Source: Myxococcales bacterium
GTDB lineage: Bacteria > Myxococcota_A > Bradymonadia > UBA7976 > UBA1532
Reading direction: 5' to 3'
Length of the DNA: 64,000 nt
Assembly: GCA_020633435.1 (NCBI GenBank)
Contig: JACKDP010000007.1
Location: forward strand, 186,001-250,000
Below, one piece after another: positions 16,230 to 24,123 of the stretch. The notes below the pieces were generated by a model. That model was not told where the DNA came from and searched no databases. It worked only from the letters and a program-made list of their open reading frames with translations. The position numbers were made by a program, and so were the translations under genes. Numbering within the stretch: the first letter of the stretch is position 1; every line of letters starts with the position of its first letter.

Positions 16230-18716
16230 TCAGGGGTTTTGCGGCAGCGTCCAGGCGCCGCGCAGGCTGAACGTGGCCCAGAAGTAGGGGTGCGTGAAGT
16301 CGCGGATGCGCCGGCGGGTGGGGGCCTGGGTGCCGCGGGCGGTGTCGAGCATGGCCAGCAGGGGCCCCAGCTCCTCCGGCTTCGCGCGGCCGTTGCGCAG
16401 CGCGAGCTGGGCGCGGTGGAAGGCGTCGATGAGGTCGCCGCCCTCCAGGCCCGCGTAGAAGTTGCGCATGAAGAGCACGCTGGCGGCATCGTGGACCGGC
16501 CAGCGGCTCGCGACCACCGACCGCGCGCCGGCCTCCAGGAAGGCGCGATCCACCACCCAGGGGATCTCGTCGCCGGCCCCGCCCTGGCCCCCCGCGGAGT
16601 CGCAGACGGACAGCACGACCAGGCGCGCCGAGGTGGGGCTGGCGGCCAGCTCGTCGGCGTGCAGGCGCCCATCGAAGCCGGAGTCGGGCACCAGCTCCAG
16701 GTAGAGCGGGGCGTCCGGGCGGGCGCGGATGCCATGGGTGGCGAAGTGCACCAGGTCGGCGCGGCCCAGGGCGTCGCGGACGACGGACTCCCGCGCCTCG
16801 GCCCCCAGGAGCGTCTCGGTGCCGGTGAAGCGCCGCGCGACCTCCTGGGCCTCCTCCCGGGCGCCGGGCAGGTTGTCGCGGGGATCGCCGACCGCCAGCA
16901 TATGGGCCGGGCCGGCCGCGGGCGCGGGGCGCAGCGCCGTGGCCACCGCCGTCAGGTTGGCCTCGGTGACGACGGCGAAGCGATCGACCAGCAGGCGGCC
17001 CGCCCAGGGCAGCGCCTCGAAGGGCACCGGGTGCAGGGGCCCGTGGGGCACGATGACCAGCAGGCGGACGTCGCGCGCGGCGGCCAGCCGGGCGGCGATG
17101 GGATCGAGCAGCCAGCGGCCCAGCCGGCCGGCCGCGGGTACGTAGTCGTTGCCCTTGGAGCGGATGCCCAGCAGCAGGCGCTCGACCTCCTCGTCGAGGG
17201 CCTTCGCCGCGACGGGGGCGCTCTGGACCTCGACGCCCGCGGCCGTCAGCCAGAAGACCAGCAGGCGGTCGGGCAGGCTGTAGTACTCGATGACGGCGGC
17301 GTCCGGCGGGAGCGTGGCGCGGATGGTCGCCGGATCGGCGGGGGCCGCGGGCTCGGCCAGCCGGAAGAGGTTGCTGGCCCGCTCCACCGTCCGACGGCTC
17401 GGCAGCGGGGAGTCGCTGCCGGCCACGGGGGCGGCGGGCCCGCCGGGCTCCGCCTCGCGGGTCGCGTGCAGGCGCTCGGCGAAGGCGCGGGCCTTGACGG
17501 CGCCCACCACCCGCAGGGCGGCGTCGCCCTCGCCCGCGTCGGCGAGCAGGCCGATGAGCCCGTCGTAGGCGGCCCGGCGCGTGCGGGTGAGGCTGGTGGA
17601 CAGGTGCTCCAGCCCGAGCAGGGCCCGCAGCCGGTCGAACTCGTCAACGGCGGCCTGGAAGTGCCGGCGGGCGGCGGCCGCGTCACCCCGGGCCTGGGCC
17701 CGCCAGGCGCGCAGCGTCTGCACCCGGGCCCGCAGCTCGGCGGTGCCCGGCTTGAAGGCGTCGGCCCGGGCCGCGAAGGCGCTCCAGCGGCGGGCGCCGG
17801 CCAGGGCCTCCAGGGCCGCGGCCTCGGCCTCCTGCCGCAAGGGCTCGATCTTGTGGGCGTCGGCGCCCGTGACCGCGGCGTCGGCCTCGGCGAGGGCGGC
17901 GTCCCAGTCCTGCACCTCCAGCGCGGCGGCCGCGAGGACGATGCGGGCCTGGATGACCGCGGCCTGCATGCCCGTGGCCTGCCCGTGCTCCAGCGCCAGG
18001 GTGGCGAGGCGGCGCGCCTCGGCGGCGTCCCCCTCGCTCACGGCGACGATGCCCTGGGTGGCGTAGGCGACGGCGGCGTCGGCGGGGCGCCCGGCCAGCT
18101 CGTGCATCCGCGCCGTCTGCGTCAGGAGCTCCCGCGCGGCCTCGAACTCGCCCACATAGCTGAGCAGCATGGCCATGCCGTCGAGGCCGTTGGCCTGCAG
18201 GCGGGCGTCCTCCAGGGCGACGGCGCGCTGGTAGACGTCCTGGTAGAGCTCCCAGGCGCGATCGAAGGACTGGGCGGCCCAGGCGAGCCCGGCGCGGTTG
18301 ACCTGCACCTTGACCAGCTCGTCGGCGGGGCCGTGGGCCTGGTACCAGGCGTGGGCGGCGGCGTAGAGCGCCTCGGCCTCGCCGGCGCGGCCGGCGTCGG
18401 CGTAGAGGCGGCCCAGGTAGCGGCGGGCGCGGGCGGCGACCTCGCCATCCCCCCGGCCGTCGGCCTCGGCGATGGCGCGCTGCAGCGTCTGCTCGGCGGC
18501 GTCGGTGCGGCCCAGCAGCTTCTGCGTCTGCCCGAGGCGGGCGCGCACGCCGGGCCGCTCCGCCGCGGACGCCACCTCGAGGGCCCGCGCGAAGTCGGTG
18601 GCCGCGGCGGGGTAGTCCCCGGCCCGGAAGGCGGCCTCGGCGGCCGCCAGCGGATCGATCTCGGGCTCGCAGCCGAGCAGCAGCAGGGCCACGAACGCCA
18701 GCCGGCCCAGGCGCAT
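16230..18716 (-). CDS. TPR-CHAT caspase-fold protease lipoprotein
   Basis: An 828-residue protein. The lipobox LLLLGC near residue 16 predicts lipidation and export. Residues about 20-420 are tandem TPR-like helices (AEAAFRAGDYPAAATDFARA, AYATQGIVAVSEGDAAEARR). Residues about 480-820 form a CHAT domain, a caspase-like cysteine peptidase, with catalytic His661 in DLVHFATHG and Cys705 in LSVCDSAGG, both checked at codon level. Its ATG overlaps the upstream membrane-protein gene by one base, and that gene overlaps a sigma factor, so the three form one operon. Regulated cleavage of the membrane protein to free the sigma factor is an inference from this order. Confidence 0.88.
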   Translation of the reverse strand: MRLGRLAFVALLLLGCEPEIDPLAAAEAAFRAGDYPAAATDFARALEVASAAERPGVRARLGQTQKLLGRTDAAEQTLQRAIAEADGRGDGEVAARARRYLGRLYADAGRAGEAEALYAAAHAWYQAHGPADELVKVQVNRAGLAWAAQSFDRAWELYQDVYQRAVALEDARLQANGLDGMAMLLSYVGEFEAARELLTQTARMHELAGRPADAAVAYATQGIVAVSEGDAAEARRLATLALEHGQATGMQAAVIQARIVLAAAALEVQDWDAALAEADAAVTGADAHKIEPLRQEAEAAALEALAGARRWSAFAARADAFKPGTAELRARVQTLRAWRAQARGDAAAARRHFQAAVDEFDRLRALLGLEHLSTSLTRTRRAAYDGLIGLLADAGEGDAALRVVGAVKARAFAERLHATREAEPGGPAAPVAGSDSPLPSRRTVERASNLFRLAEPAAPADPATIRATLPPDAAVIEYYSLPDRLLVFWLTAAGVEVQSAPVAAKALDEEVERLLLGIRSKGNDYVPAAGRLGRWLLDPIAARLAAARDVRLLVIVPHGPLHPVPFEALPWAGRLLVDRFAVVTEANLTAVATALRPAPAAGPAHMLAVGDPRDNLPGAREEAQEVARRFTGTETLLGAEARESVVRDALGRADLVHFATHGIRARPDAPLYLELVPDSGFDGRLHADELAASPTSARLVVLSVCDSAGGQGGAGDEIPWVVDRAFLEAGARSVVASRWPVHDAASVLFMRNFYAGLEGGDLIDAFHRAQLALRNGRAKPEELGPLLAMLDTARGTQAPTRRRIRDFTHPYFWATFSLRGAWTLPQNP

Positions 18717-19771
18717 CAGCGGTGCTCCATCTCCGTCGCGGGCACCAGCGTCACCTCGGCGCCGAGGGCGCGGGCCAGGGCGTCGAGGCGCGCGGCGCGA
18801 TCGGCGGCGGCCTCGGCGTTGACCCGGGTGAGCAGCGCCGGGAGGTCGGGGAGGGGCCCTCGGCTGACCAGGCCCACGAAGCGCTCGCGCCCCGGCGTCT
18901 GGTCGAACTCCTGGCGGATGCTCAGGCGCGGGGCGGTGGCGGTGGCCATGACGTTGACGGCGGCCGCGTCGGGGACGACGAGCTGGCCGGCGCTGTCGAG
19001 CAGGACGAGGCCGAGGTAGCTGCCCGGCTCGCCCTCGATGGTGATGACGACCTGGTCGCCGGCGCGCCAGACGGCCTGGTCGGCGGCGCCGCGCTCCATG
19101 CTGGTGTGCTCGCCGACCACGAAGATGTGGCCGGCAGGCGGCGCGGTGCGGGTGGCCTGGAAGAGGCCGAAGCCCACGAGCGCCGCGGCCGCGAGGGCCA
19201 GCGCGGGCCAGAACCGGCCGCGGGAGCGGGCGGCGGGGGCGGCGGCGCGCAGCAGGTAGCCGGGGCCCGCCGGCAGGGCGGGCTGGCGGACGCGCTGCAA
19301 GGTGGCGTCATCGACGATGAGCCCCGGGCGGCCGCTCTCGGCGAGCCACTGGTAGAGGGCGGCGGCGCTCTCCTGCACCTCGCCCAGCAGGGCGCCCTGG
19401 CCCAGCAGGCCGGGCCCCTCGGCGACGGCGCCCCGGCCACCGCCGCGGGTGGCGGCGCGGGCGGCCTCGATGAGGCGCTGCACGGCGTCGGCGTCGGCGG
19501 CGTCCACCGCGGCGGCGACGACGCCGGGGGCGACGACCTCGGCGGCGAGCCAGCCGGGGTCGGCCTCGGTGCCGGGGAAGAGGGCGACGGCGACGCGGCC
19601 ACCCACCAGGGCGTCGAGCCAGGCGGGGGCCTCCGCGGGGGCGCGGGGGCCGCCCGTCAGGAGCGCTTCGGCGCGGGCGAGCTCGGCGGCGAGGGCCGGC
19701 GGGATATCGGAGGAGTCATCCACGGCACTGCAGTGCGCCTCGCCGTCGGATTTCTTAGATTCATTCGCCAT
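18716..19771 (-). CDS. single-pass membrane protein, possible sigma regulator
   Basis: A 351-residue protein with a soluble N-terminal part (1-187), one membrane helix at about 188-206 (FWPALALAAAALVGFGLF) and an exported C-terminal part of about 145 residues containing GDQVVITIEGEPGSYLGLVLLDSAGQLVVP, which resembles DUF4384-type beta domains found beside CHAT peptidases. ATG 19771 sits five to six bases after GGAGG and overlaps the sigma-factor stop by 11 bases. Topology and coupling suggest an anti-sigma-like role, but no zinc-finger anti-sigma motif is present. The middle region mentions LYQWLAESGRPGLIVDD, of unknown meaning. Confidence 0.75.
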   Translation of the reverse strand: MANESKKSDGEAHCSAVDDSSDIPPALAAELARAEALLTGGPRAPAEAPAWLDALVGGRVAVALFPGTEADPGWLAAEVVAPGVVAAAVDAADADAVQRLIEAARAATRGGGRGAVAEGPGLLGQGALLGEVQESAAALYQWLAESGRPGLIVDDATLQRVRQPALPAGPGYLLRAAAPAARSRGRFWPALALAAAALVGFGLFQATRTAPPAGHIFVVGEHTSMERGAADQAVWRAGDQVVITIEGEPGSYLGLVLLDSAGQLVVPDAAAVNVMATATAPRLSIRQEFDQTPGRERFVGLVSRGPLPDLPALLTRVNAEAAADRAARLDALARALGAEVTLVPATEMEHR

Positions 19772-20423
19772 CACCGACCTCCTCCAGGATGTCGCGGGCC
19801 AGGCGAACGATGCGGTTCTTCCACTGGTACACGTTGTTGGCGTTGGTCTCCTCGAGGGCCGCGATGGCCGGCACGTCCAGCTCCTGCACGAAGAGGTAGT
19901 CGTAGTAGGCGCGCCCCTTCTCGCTCAGGCGCTCCAGGATCATGGCCCGCAGGCGCTCGCGCTGCTCGGCCTGGACGAGCTCGGCGTCCACCCCCGGCCC
20001 CTCGTCCAGATCGAGGCGCTCCAGGCGGTCGCCGCCGTCAGGCGCGGGCTCGTCGAGGGACAGGCGGAAGCGCCCCCGCCGCGTGAGGATGCGGCGGAAG
20101 TGGCGCAGCGCGATGCGCTCGGCGATGCGGCACAGGTAGGTGCGCAGGCTCGACATGCCGGCCCACTGCCGCAGCACCTGGGCCTCGTGGGCGAAGAACG
20201 TCAGGAAGGCCTGCTGCACGGCGTCTTCGACGTCGGCCTCGGCCACGCCGCCGGAGCGGGCGACGGACAGGAAGCCGATGGCCTGGCGCACGGGCCGGTG
20301 GTAGGTGAGCACGAGCCGCCGCTGGGCGGACGCATCACCGCCCGCGCACGCCTCGATGAGGGCGTGGTCCTCGGCCCGCGGGGGCGTCGAGGGCAGGGCG
20401 CTGGCGTCGATGGGGTCGCTCAT
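19761..20423 (-). CDS. ECF-like sigma-70 family RNA polymerase sigma factor
   Basis: A 220-residue sigma factor. Region 2 is visible as VEDAVQQAFLTFFAHEAQ and SSLRTYLCRIAERIALRHFRR; region 4 is near the C-terminus (LFVQELDVPAIAALEE then NNVYQWKNRIVRLARDIL), with a helix-turn-helix pattern. There is an acidic linker between them (LERLDLDEGPGVDAEL). The length fits ECF-type proteins. It is the first gene of the sigma/membrane protein/TPR-CHAT operon. A 19-base palindrome lies about 85 bases upstream, between this gene and carD, and may control both. Confidence 0.88.
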   Translation of the reverse strand: MSDPIDASALPSTPPRAEDHALIEACAGGDASAQRRLVLTYHRPVRQAIGFLSVARSGGVAEADVEDAVQQAFLTFFAHEAQVLRQWAGMSSLRTYLCRIAERIALRHFRRILTRRGRFRLSLDEPAPDGGDRLERLDLDEGPGVDAELVQAEQRERLRAMILERLSEKGRAYYDYLFVQELDVPAIAALEETNANNVYQWKNRIVRLARDILEEVGDGE

Positions 20424-20506
20424 GGTCGCCGCATCATACGCCCGCCCACGTGCGCGTCACAGGGGTCCAGTGCAGCCGGGAGCCGGCCTGCCATGCGCTC
20501 CGGGTT

Positions 20507-20525
20507 CATGACGCACTGCGTCATG
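20507..20525. promoter_or_regulatory. 19-base perfect palindrome between sigma factor and carD
   Basis: CATGACGCA at 20507-20515, one central C, and TGCGTCATG at 20517-20525 are exact inverted arms. The site lies between two divergent regulators, 84 bases from the sigma-factor start and 132 bases from carD. A perfect 9-base dyad in a 233-base intergenic spacer is a strong candidate operator for a dimeric transcription factor. A TTGTAG and TCATAT pair further toward carD (20540-20570) is a weak promoter candidate at wide spacing. Confidence 0.5.
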
Positions 20526-20656
20526 GGCGGGGGCGCCGGTTGTAGAGGGTTTCGATTCGTGGTTTCATATCGGGCTTGCCGGCATGAGCGCCGGGCCTGG
20601 TCACCGCACGCGAGGCCCGGTCCGGGCATGGTGGGCAGAGCCAGAGGAAGTCGCCG

Positions 20657-21145
20657 ATGGTGGAGTTCACGGTTGGAGATGTGGCGGTCTATCAAGGGCA
20701 AGGGATCGGGCGCATCACGGGCGTGGGGACCATGCGCGTCGCCGGCACCGAGCTGAAGGTCTACACGCTCCGCATGGACTCCGGCGCCATCGTCCGGATC
20801 CCCACCGACAAGGCCCAGAGCGTCGGGCTGCGCGAGGTCACTCCCCTCGCCGAGATCCCCGCCGTCTACGACATCCTCCGCCAGGAGGGGCAGCGCCCCA
20901 AGGACAAGACCTGGAACCGCCGCTACCGGGCCTACAGCGAGAAGCTGCGTACGGGCTCGGTGAAGGACATCGCCGAGGTCTTCCGCGACCTCGTCTTCCT
21001 GCGCGGCACCAAGGAGCTGAGCTTCGGCGAGCGGCAGATGCTGGAGCAGGCGCGCACCCTGCTGGTCAAGGAGCTCTCGCTGGCCACGGATCGCGCCGAG
21101 GGCGACGTGGAGCAGGAGCTCGAGACGCTCCTGGCGCACTGCTGA
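20657..21145 (+). CDS. carD: CarD/CdnL-type RNA polymerase-binding regulator
   Basis: A 162-residue protein of the CarD_CdnL family, which binds the RNA polymerase beta subunit and stabilises open promoter complexes, notably at rRNA promoters. The N-terminal Tudor-like RNAP-interacting domain reads FTVGDVAVYQGQGIGRITG and VYTLRMDSGAIVRIP; the helical C-terminal domain contains WNRRYRAYSEKL, DIAEVFRDLVFLRGTKELSFGERQML. Length matches short CdnL rather than long HMGA-like CarD. It is preceded by GGAAGTCGCCG. A GC hairpin without a T run (about 21148-21163) follows its stop. Confidence 0.92.
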   Translation: MVEFTVGDVAVYQGQGIGRITGVGTMRVAGTELKVYTLRMDSGAIVRIPTDKAQSVGLREVTPLAEIPAVYDILRQEGQRPKDKTWNRRYRAYSEKLRTGSVKDIAEVFRDLVFLRGTKELSFGERQMLEQARTLLVKELSLATDRAEGDVEQELETLLAHC

Positions 21146-21217
21146 TCCGGCCCCCGGGCCGGGGGGCGAAAAACTTCCCGCGGTGGCTGGTGTCTGTCCC
21201 CCGTGTCGCCGGCGACC

Positions 21218-21253
21218 CGGTGGACCGCGAGCGGTCTGGACTTCGGTCCACCG
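21218..21253. other. inverted repeat between carD and the following membrane-protein gene
   Basis: CGGTGGACC at 21218-21226 is the exact inverse of GGTCCACCG at 21245-21253, with an 18-base loop. It has no T run, so it is not a simple terminator. It ends about 55 bases before the ATG at 21308 and could be an operator or a leader hairpin. Confidence 0.4.
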
Positions 21254-21307
21254 CTCGTCGAGACTGGCAGCCGTGACGGCACGCACGGAAGGACCGAACA
21301 GGCGAGC

Positions 21308-22159
21308 ATGGCCACCGAAAACCCCGAGCCCGCGTTCGATGAGCCCCTCGAGGACTGGGACGCGCCGCCGCCCCGTCGGCGCGGCTACACGATGCGCAAC
21401 CCCGTGCTGCTGGTCCTCGTGCTGGCGGGCTCGGTGTTCATGGCCATCAAGTACTGGCCCCGGGTCGCCTACCTGATCGAGTCGCGCAACCCCGCGGATT
21501 GCGGGCGGATCTCCGATCGTCCCATCACCCGCATGGAGGACGAGGCGAAGCTGCCCCCCCTCGAGCACGACCGCTTCTGCACCCTCACCGGGGTGGTGCA
21601 GACGTTCACCATCCTGGCCACTGGCGAGGCCCGCGACACGCCCGATCCGCGCAAGCGCAACGAGGGCCGCAAGTACTACGTGAAGCTCGATGGCGACCGC
21701 GTCTTCGCGGTCATCGCGGCGGATCGGCCGGACGTGGTGAAGCACCGCGAGCGGCAGGGGAGCCTGCTGGGCTTCGACGTCGAGGGCGCCGGCCGGATGA
21801 TCGATCCGGATCGCGAGCCGGGCTACGCCGCCACCGCGCGGACGCTGCGCCTGAAGTTCGGGGTGCCCGAGGGCGAGCCCATGCGCGTCTTCGACACCAC
21901 CGACACCCCGGGCAGCCGGTGGCCGGCGGCGCTGGCCTTCGGCTTCCTGGTCATCACCGCGTCGCTGGCCCTGCTGGGGCTCATCCGCCTGGTGCGGCTG
22001 CGGCTCGCCGGCGATGACGAGCCCGACGGCAGCCTGGAGGCCCTGGCCCGGGAGCTCGCCGACGATCCGCCGCCGGCCGCCCCGGCGCCGGACGCCGCGG
22101 GCACGCCCGCCCCGGACGAGGCCCCCGACGAGAAGCCCGCCGATCCGCCCACGGCCTGA
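21308..22159 (+). CDS. two-helix membrane protein of unknown function
   Basis: A 283-residue protein whose start at ATG 21308 follows an A/G-rich region (GGAAGGACCG). An acidic N-terminus is followed by a membrane helix at about 31-50 (PVLLVLVLAGSVFMAIKYW), an exported domain of about 150 residues (FCTLTGVVQTFTILATGEAR, KYYVKLDGDRVFAVIAAD) that reads as beta strands, a second helix at about 208-232 (ALAFGFLVITASLALLGLIR) and a Pro/Ala/Asp-rich cytoplasmic tail. The exported part could be an OB-like fold. No family is recognised. Confidence 0.7.
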   Translation: MATENPEPAFDEPLEDWDAPPPRRRGYTMRNPVLLVLVLAGSVFMAIKYWPRVAYLIESRNPADCGRISDRPITRMEDEAKLPPLEHDRFCTLTGVVQTFTILATGEARDTPDPRKRNEGRKYYVKLDGDRVFAVIAADRPDVVKHRERQGSLLGFDVEGAGRMIDPDREPGYAATARTLRLKFGVPEGEPMRVFDTTDTPGSRWPAALAFGFLVITASLALLGLIRLVRLRLAGDDEPDGSLEALARELADDPPPAAPAPDAAGTPAPDEAPDEKPADPPTA

Positions 22160-22264
22160 TGGGCCGGGGCCCGGCGCGCGCCCGGCCACCCGCCGCGCGC
22201 TGGACTGGCCCAGCCCAGCCATCCATCTGCTACACTCGCCGACGGACCGACCCCCGAGGGTGTC

Positions 22265-24085
22265 ATGCGTAGCTTCATCGTCTTCTTGAGCTGTCTCTCG
22301 CTCGCTGCCTCGGGCTGTGACGACACGACCGCGACCCCCGACACCCACCAGATCCTCGTCGAGGTCGATCCCGACCGCGCCGTCGCGCCGCCCATGTACG
22401 ACGACGATGGCAACCCCGTGCCCCCCGACTCCCAGACCTACGGCCGCATCCTCGTCATCTCGGGCGAGCCGGACCGCCGCGTCCACATGGGCGGGCAGAC
22501 CGAGCTGGGCGTCATCCTGCTCGACAGCCAGGGCGATCCCGTCGCCGGCGGGCGCATCGAGTACCTCATCGTGGACGAGGGGGCCGACGCGACGCTGAGC
22601 GCGCGGCGCACGACCACCGATGACAACGGCTACGCCAAGGTCGACTTCGTGGCCGGCGAGCGGCTGGGCCACTACACGGTCGAGGTCTTCAACCCCGAGA
22701 CGCGGCGGCTGAAGTTCGAGATCGACGTGGTGGACATGCCCGTCGGCGGCGTCGAGGTGGCCTTCGACTACGAGGGGCCCGTGCCGCTGGGTCGGCTCGA
22801 GGTCTACGTCATCGACGATCCGAACTACTGCGAGGACCCCTACTACCTGGTGCCCCCCGAGGGCGTCGTGCACAGCGCCGTGGTGGAGAACGTGCTCGAC
22901 ACGGTGGTGGTGGACCGCCTGCTCGCCGGCTCGCGCCTGTCGGTGGTGGTGCGGGGCCGCGTGGCCAGCAACGGCGTCCTGGCGGCCGGCGGCTGCGCGG
23001 GCGATGTGCGCGTGCCCGACGGCGACCTGCTCTCGGTGCGGGTGCCCGTCTTCCTGCTGCCCCTGAACCCGGCCGGCAGCTACACCGTTGAAAACACGTT
23101 TGATTTCACGGACGCCATCCCCGGCACCCTGGGCGACGTCATCCGCGGGCTGGTGCAGTTCTTCGGCACCCGCAACCAGGAGCGCGAGATCGCCGGGCTG
23201 CTCTTCGACGTGGTCGAGGGCCTCGCCCGCGACTTCGCCGGCGCCCTCGGCGGTATCGCGGTGGAGCTGCTGCGCGGCTGGCTGGAAGACGATCTCAACG
23301 GGATCATCAACTCGTGGATCGACAACGACGCGCCCGACTGGGTGCGCGACTTCTTCACCATCGGGGAGGACGTGGTGGGCATCGTGGCCGAGATGGAGGT
23401 CATCTCGCGGATGCGCATCTCGAAGCCCCGCCAGGACGGCACCTTCGACGGCAGCCAGAACTGGATCGGGCTGGCCTTCTACTGGCGCCTCCCGTGCGAG
23501 GGCAACCCCGACCCCCAGTGCGGGCGGCACGCCTTCACCATGGACGAGGTGGCGTCGGCGGCGGAGGGCATCGAGCTGGTCTTCGGCCAGTTCACGGGCC
23601 GCATCCACACCTACAACCACGGGATCTTCGACAGCCACACGATGGACCTGCAGTACGGGCGGCTCATCCTGTTCGTGCTCAACAACATCGTGCTGCCGTT
23701 CATCGCGGACGGCGCGCGCACCATCCGCGAGGCGCTCCTGAACCTGGCCAACTGCCCGTCCTTCGCCAACCGGGCCACGGGCGGCCGGGATCACCTGCGC
23801 ATCGCGGGCATCGACGTCGTGAGCCGGGACACCATCGAGCGGTGGTGCATCTCGGGCATGACCATCATCGGGGACGCCGCCTCGGCCATCCTCGGGCGCC
23901 TGCGGGTCGACACCCGCCTGACCCTGCAGGGGGAGCTCATCTTCCTGGAGGAGACGGATGACCTGGCCGTCGACGCCATGCAGGACGGCGTCTGGCGCGG
24001 CGTCATCCGCACCGCCGACGACGAGGGCCCGCCCTTCGACGGCACCTTCCACGGCACCATCGATCGCGAGATGGAGGGCATGTAG
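22265..24085 (+). CDS. large lipoprotein with Ig-like segment, unknown function
   Basis: A 606-residue protein with lipobox LAASGC at residue 18. Residues about 70-160 (VHMGGQTELGVILLDSQGDP, ATLSARRTTTDDNGYAKVDF) look like a bacterial Ig-like (Big) or intimin-type domain. The middle contains a helical part (LGDVIRGLVQFFG, RDFAGALGGIAVELLRGWL), and the C-terminal 250 residues hold several Cys and a repeated SRD/EMEV pattern. Such multidomain lipoproteins are frequent in myxobacteria, but I do not know a function. It ends in a 10-base tandem-repeat region shared with the convergent sulfatase end. Confidence 0.75.
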   Translation: MRSFIVFLSCLSLAASGCDDTTATPDTHQILVEVDPDRAVAPPMYDDDGNPVPPDSQTYGRILVISGEPDRRVHMGGQTELGVILLDSQGDPVAGGRIEYLIVDEGADATLSARRTTTDDNGYAKVDFVAGERLGHYTVEVFNPETRRLKFEIDVVDMPVGGVEVAFDYEGPVPLGRLEVYVIDDPNYCEDPYYLVPPEGVVHSAVVENVLDTVVVDRLLAGSRLSVVVRGRVASNGVLAAGGCAGDVRVPDGDLLSVRVPVFLLPLNPAGSYTVENTFDFTDAIPGTLGDVIRGLVQFFGTRNQEREIAGLLFDVVEGLARDFAGALGGIAVELLRGWLEDDLNGIINSWIDNDAPDWVRDFFTIGEDVVGIVAEMEVISRMRISKPRQDGTFDGSQNWIGLAFYWRLPCEGNPDPQCGRHAFTMDEVASAAEGIELVFGQFTGRIHTYNHGIFDSHTMDLQYGRLILFVLNNIVLPFIADGARTIREALLNLANCPSFANRATGGRDHLRIAGIDVVSRDTIERWCISGMTIIGDAASAILGRLRVDTRLTLQGELIFLEETDDLAVDAMQDGVWRGVIRTADDEGPPFDGTFHGTIDREMEGM

Positions 24086-24123
24086 CCCTCGTCAGCCCTC
24101 GTCAGCCCTCGTCAGCCCTCGTC
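24084..24123. repeat. 4 x 10-base tandem repeat (AGCCCTCGTC) carrying TGA every 10 bases on the minus strand
   Basis: Four exact copies of AGCCCTCGTC lie between two convergent genes. Read on the minus strand each copy gives TGACGAGGGC; because 10 is not a multiple of 3, successive TGA codons fall in all three frames. The sulfatase stop is the first TGA (24122-24124) and the plus-strand lipoprotein stop TAG overlaps the other end. It may be a slippage product that also blocks readthrough. Confidence 0.85.

Noticed and set aside
16230..20423. Type III-E CRISPR (Craspase) locus
   Set aside because: There is no gRAMP effector, no adaptation gene and no repeat array; only the TPR-CHAT and sigma parts resemble it, and the CHAT protein here is a lipoprotein.
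21146..21165. Intrinsic terminator after carD
   Set aside because: The GC hairpin is followed by A residues rather than a T run on the plus strand, so terminator function is not supported.
20420..24052. A 1210-residue open frame on the minus strand
   Set aside because: It spans carD, a membrane-protein gene and a lipoprotein gene in antisense and has no domain pattern.
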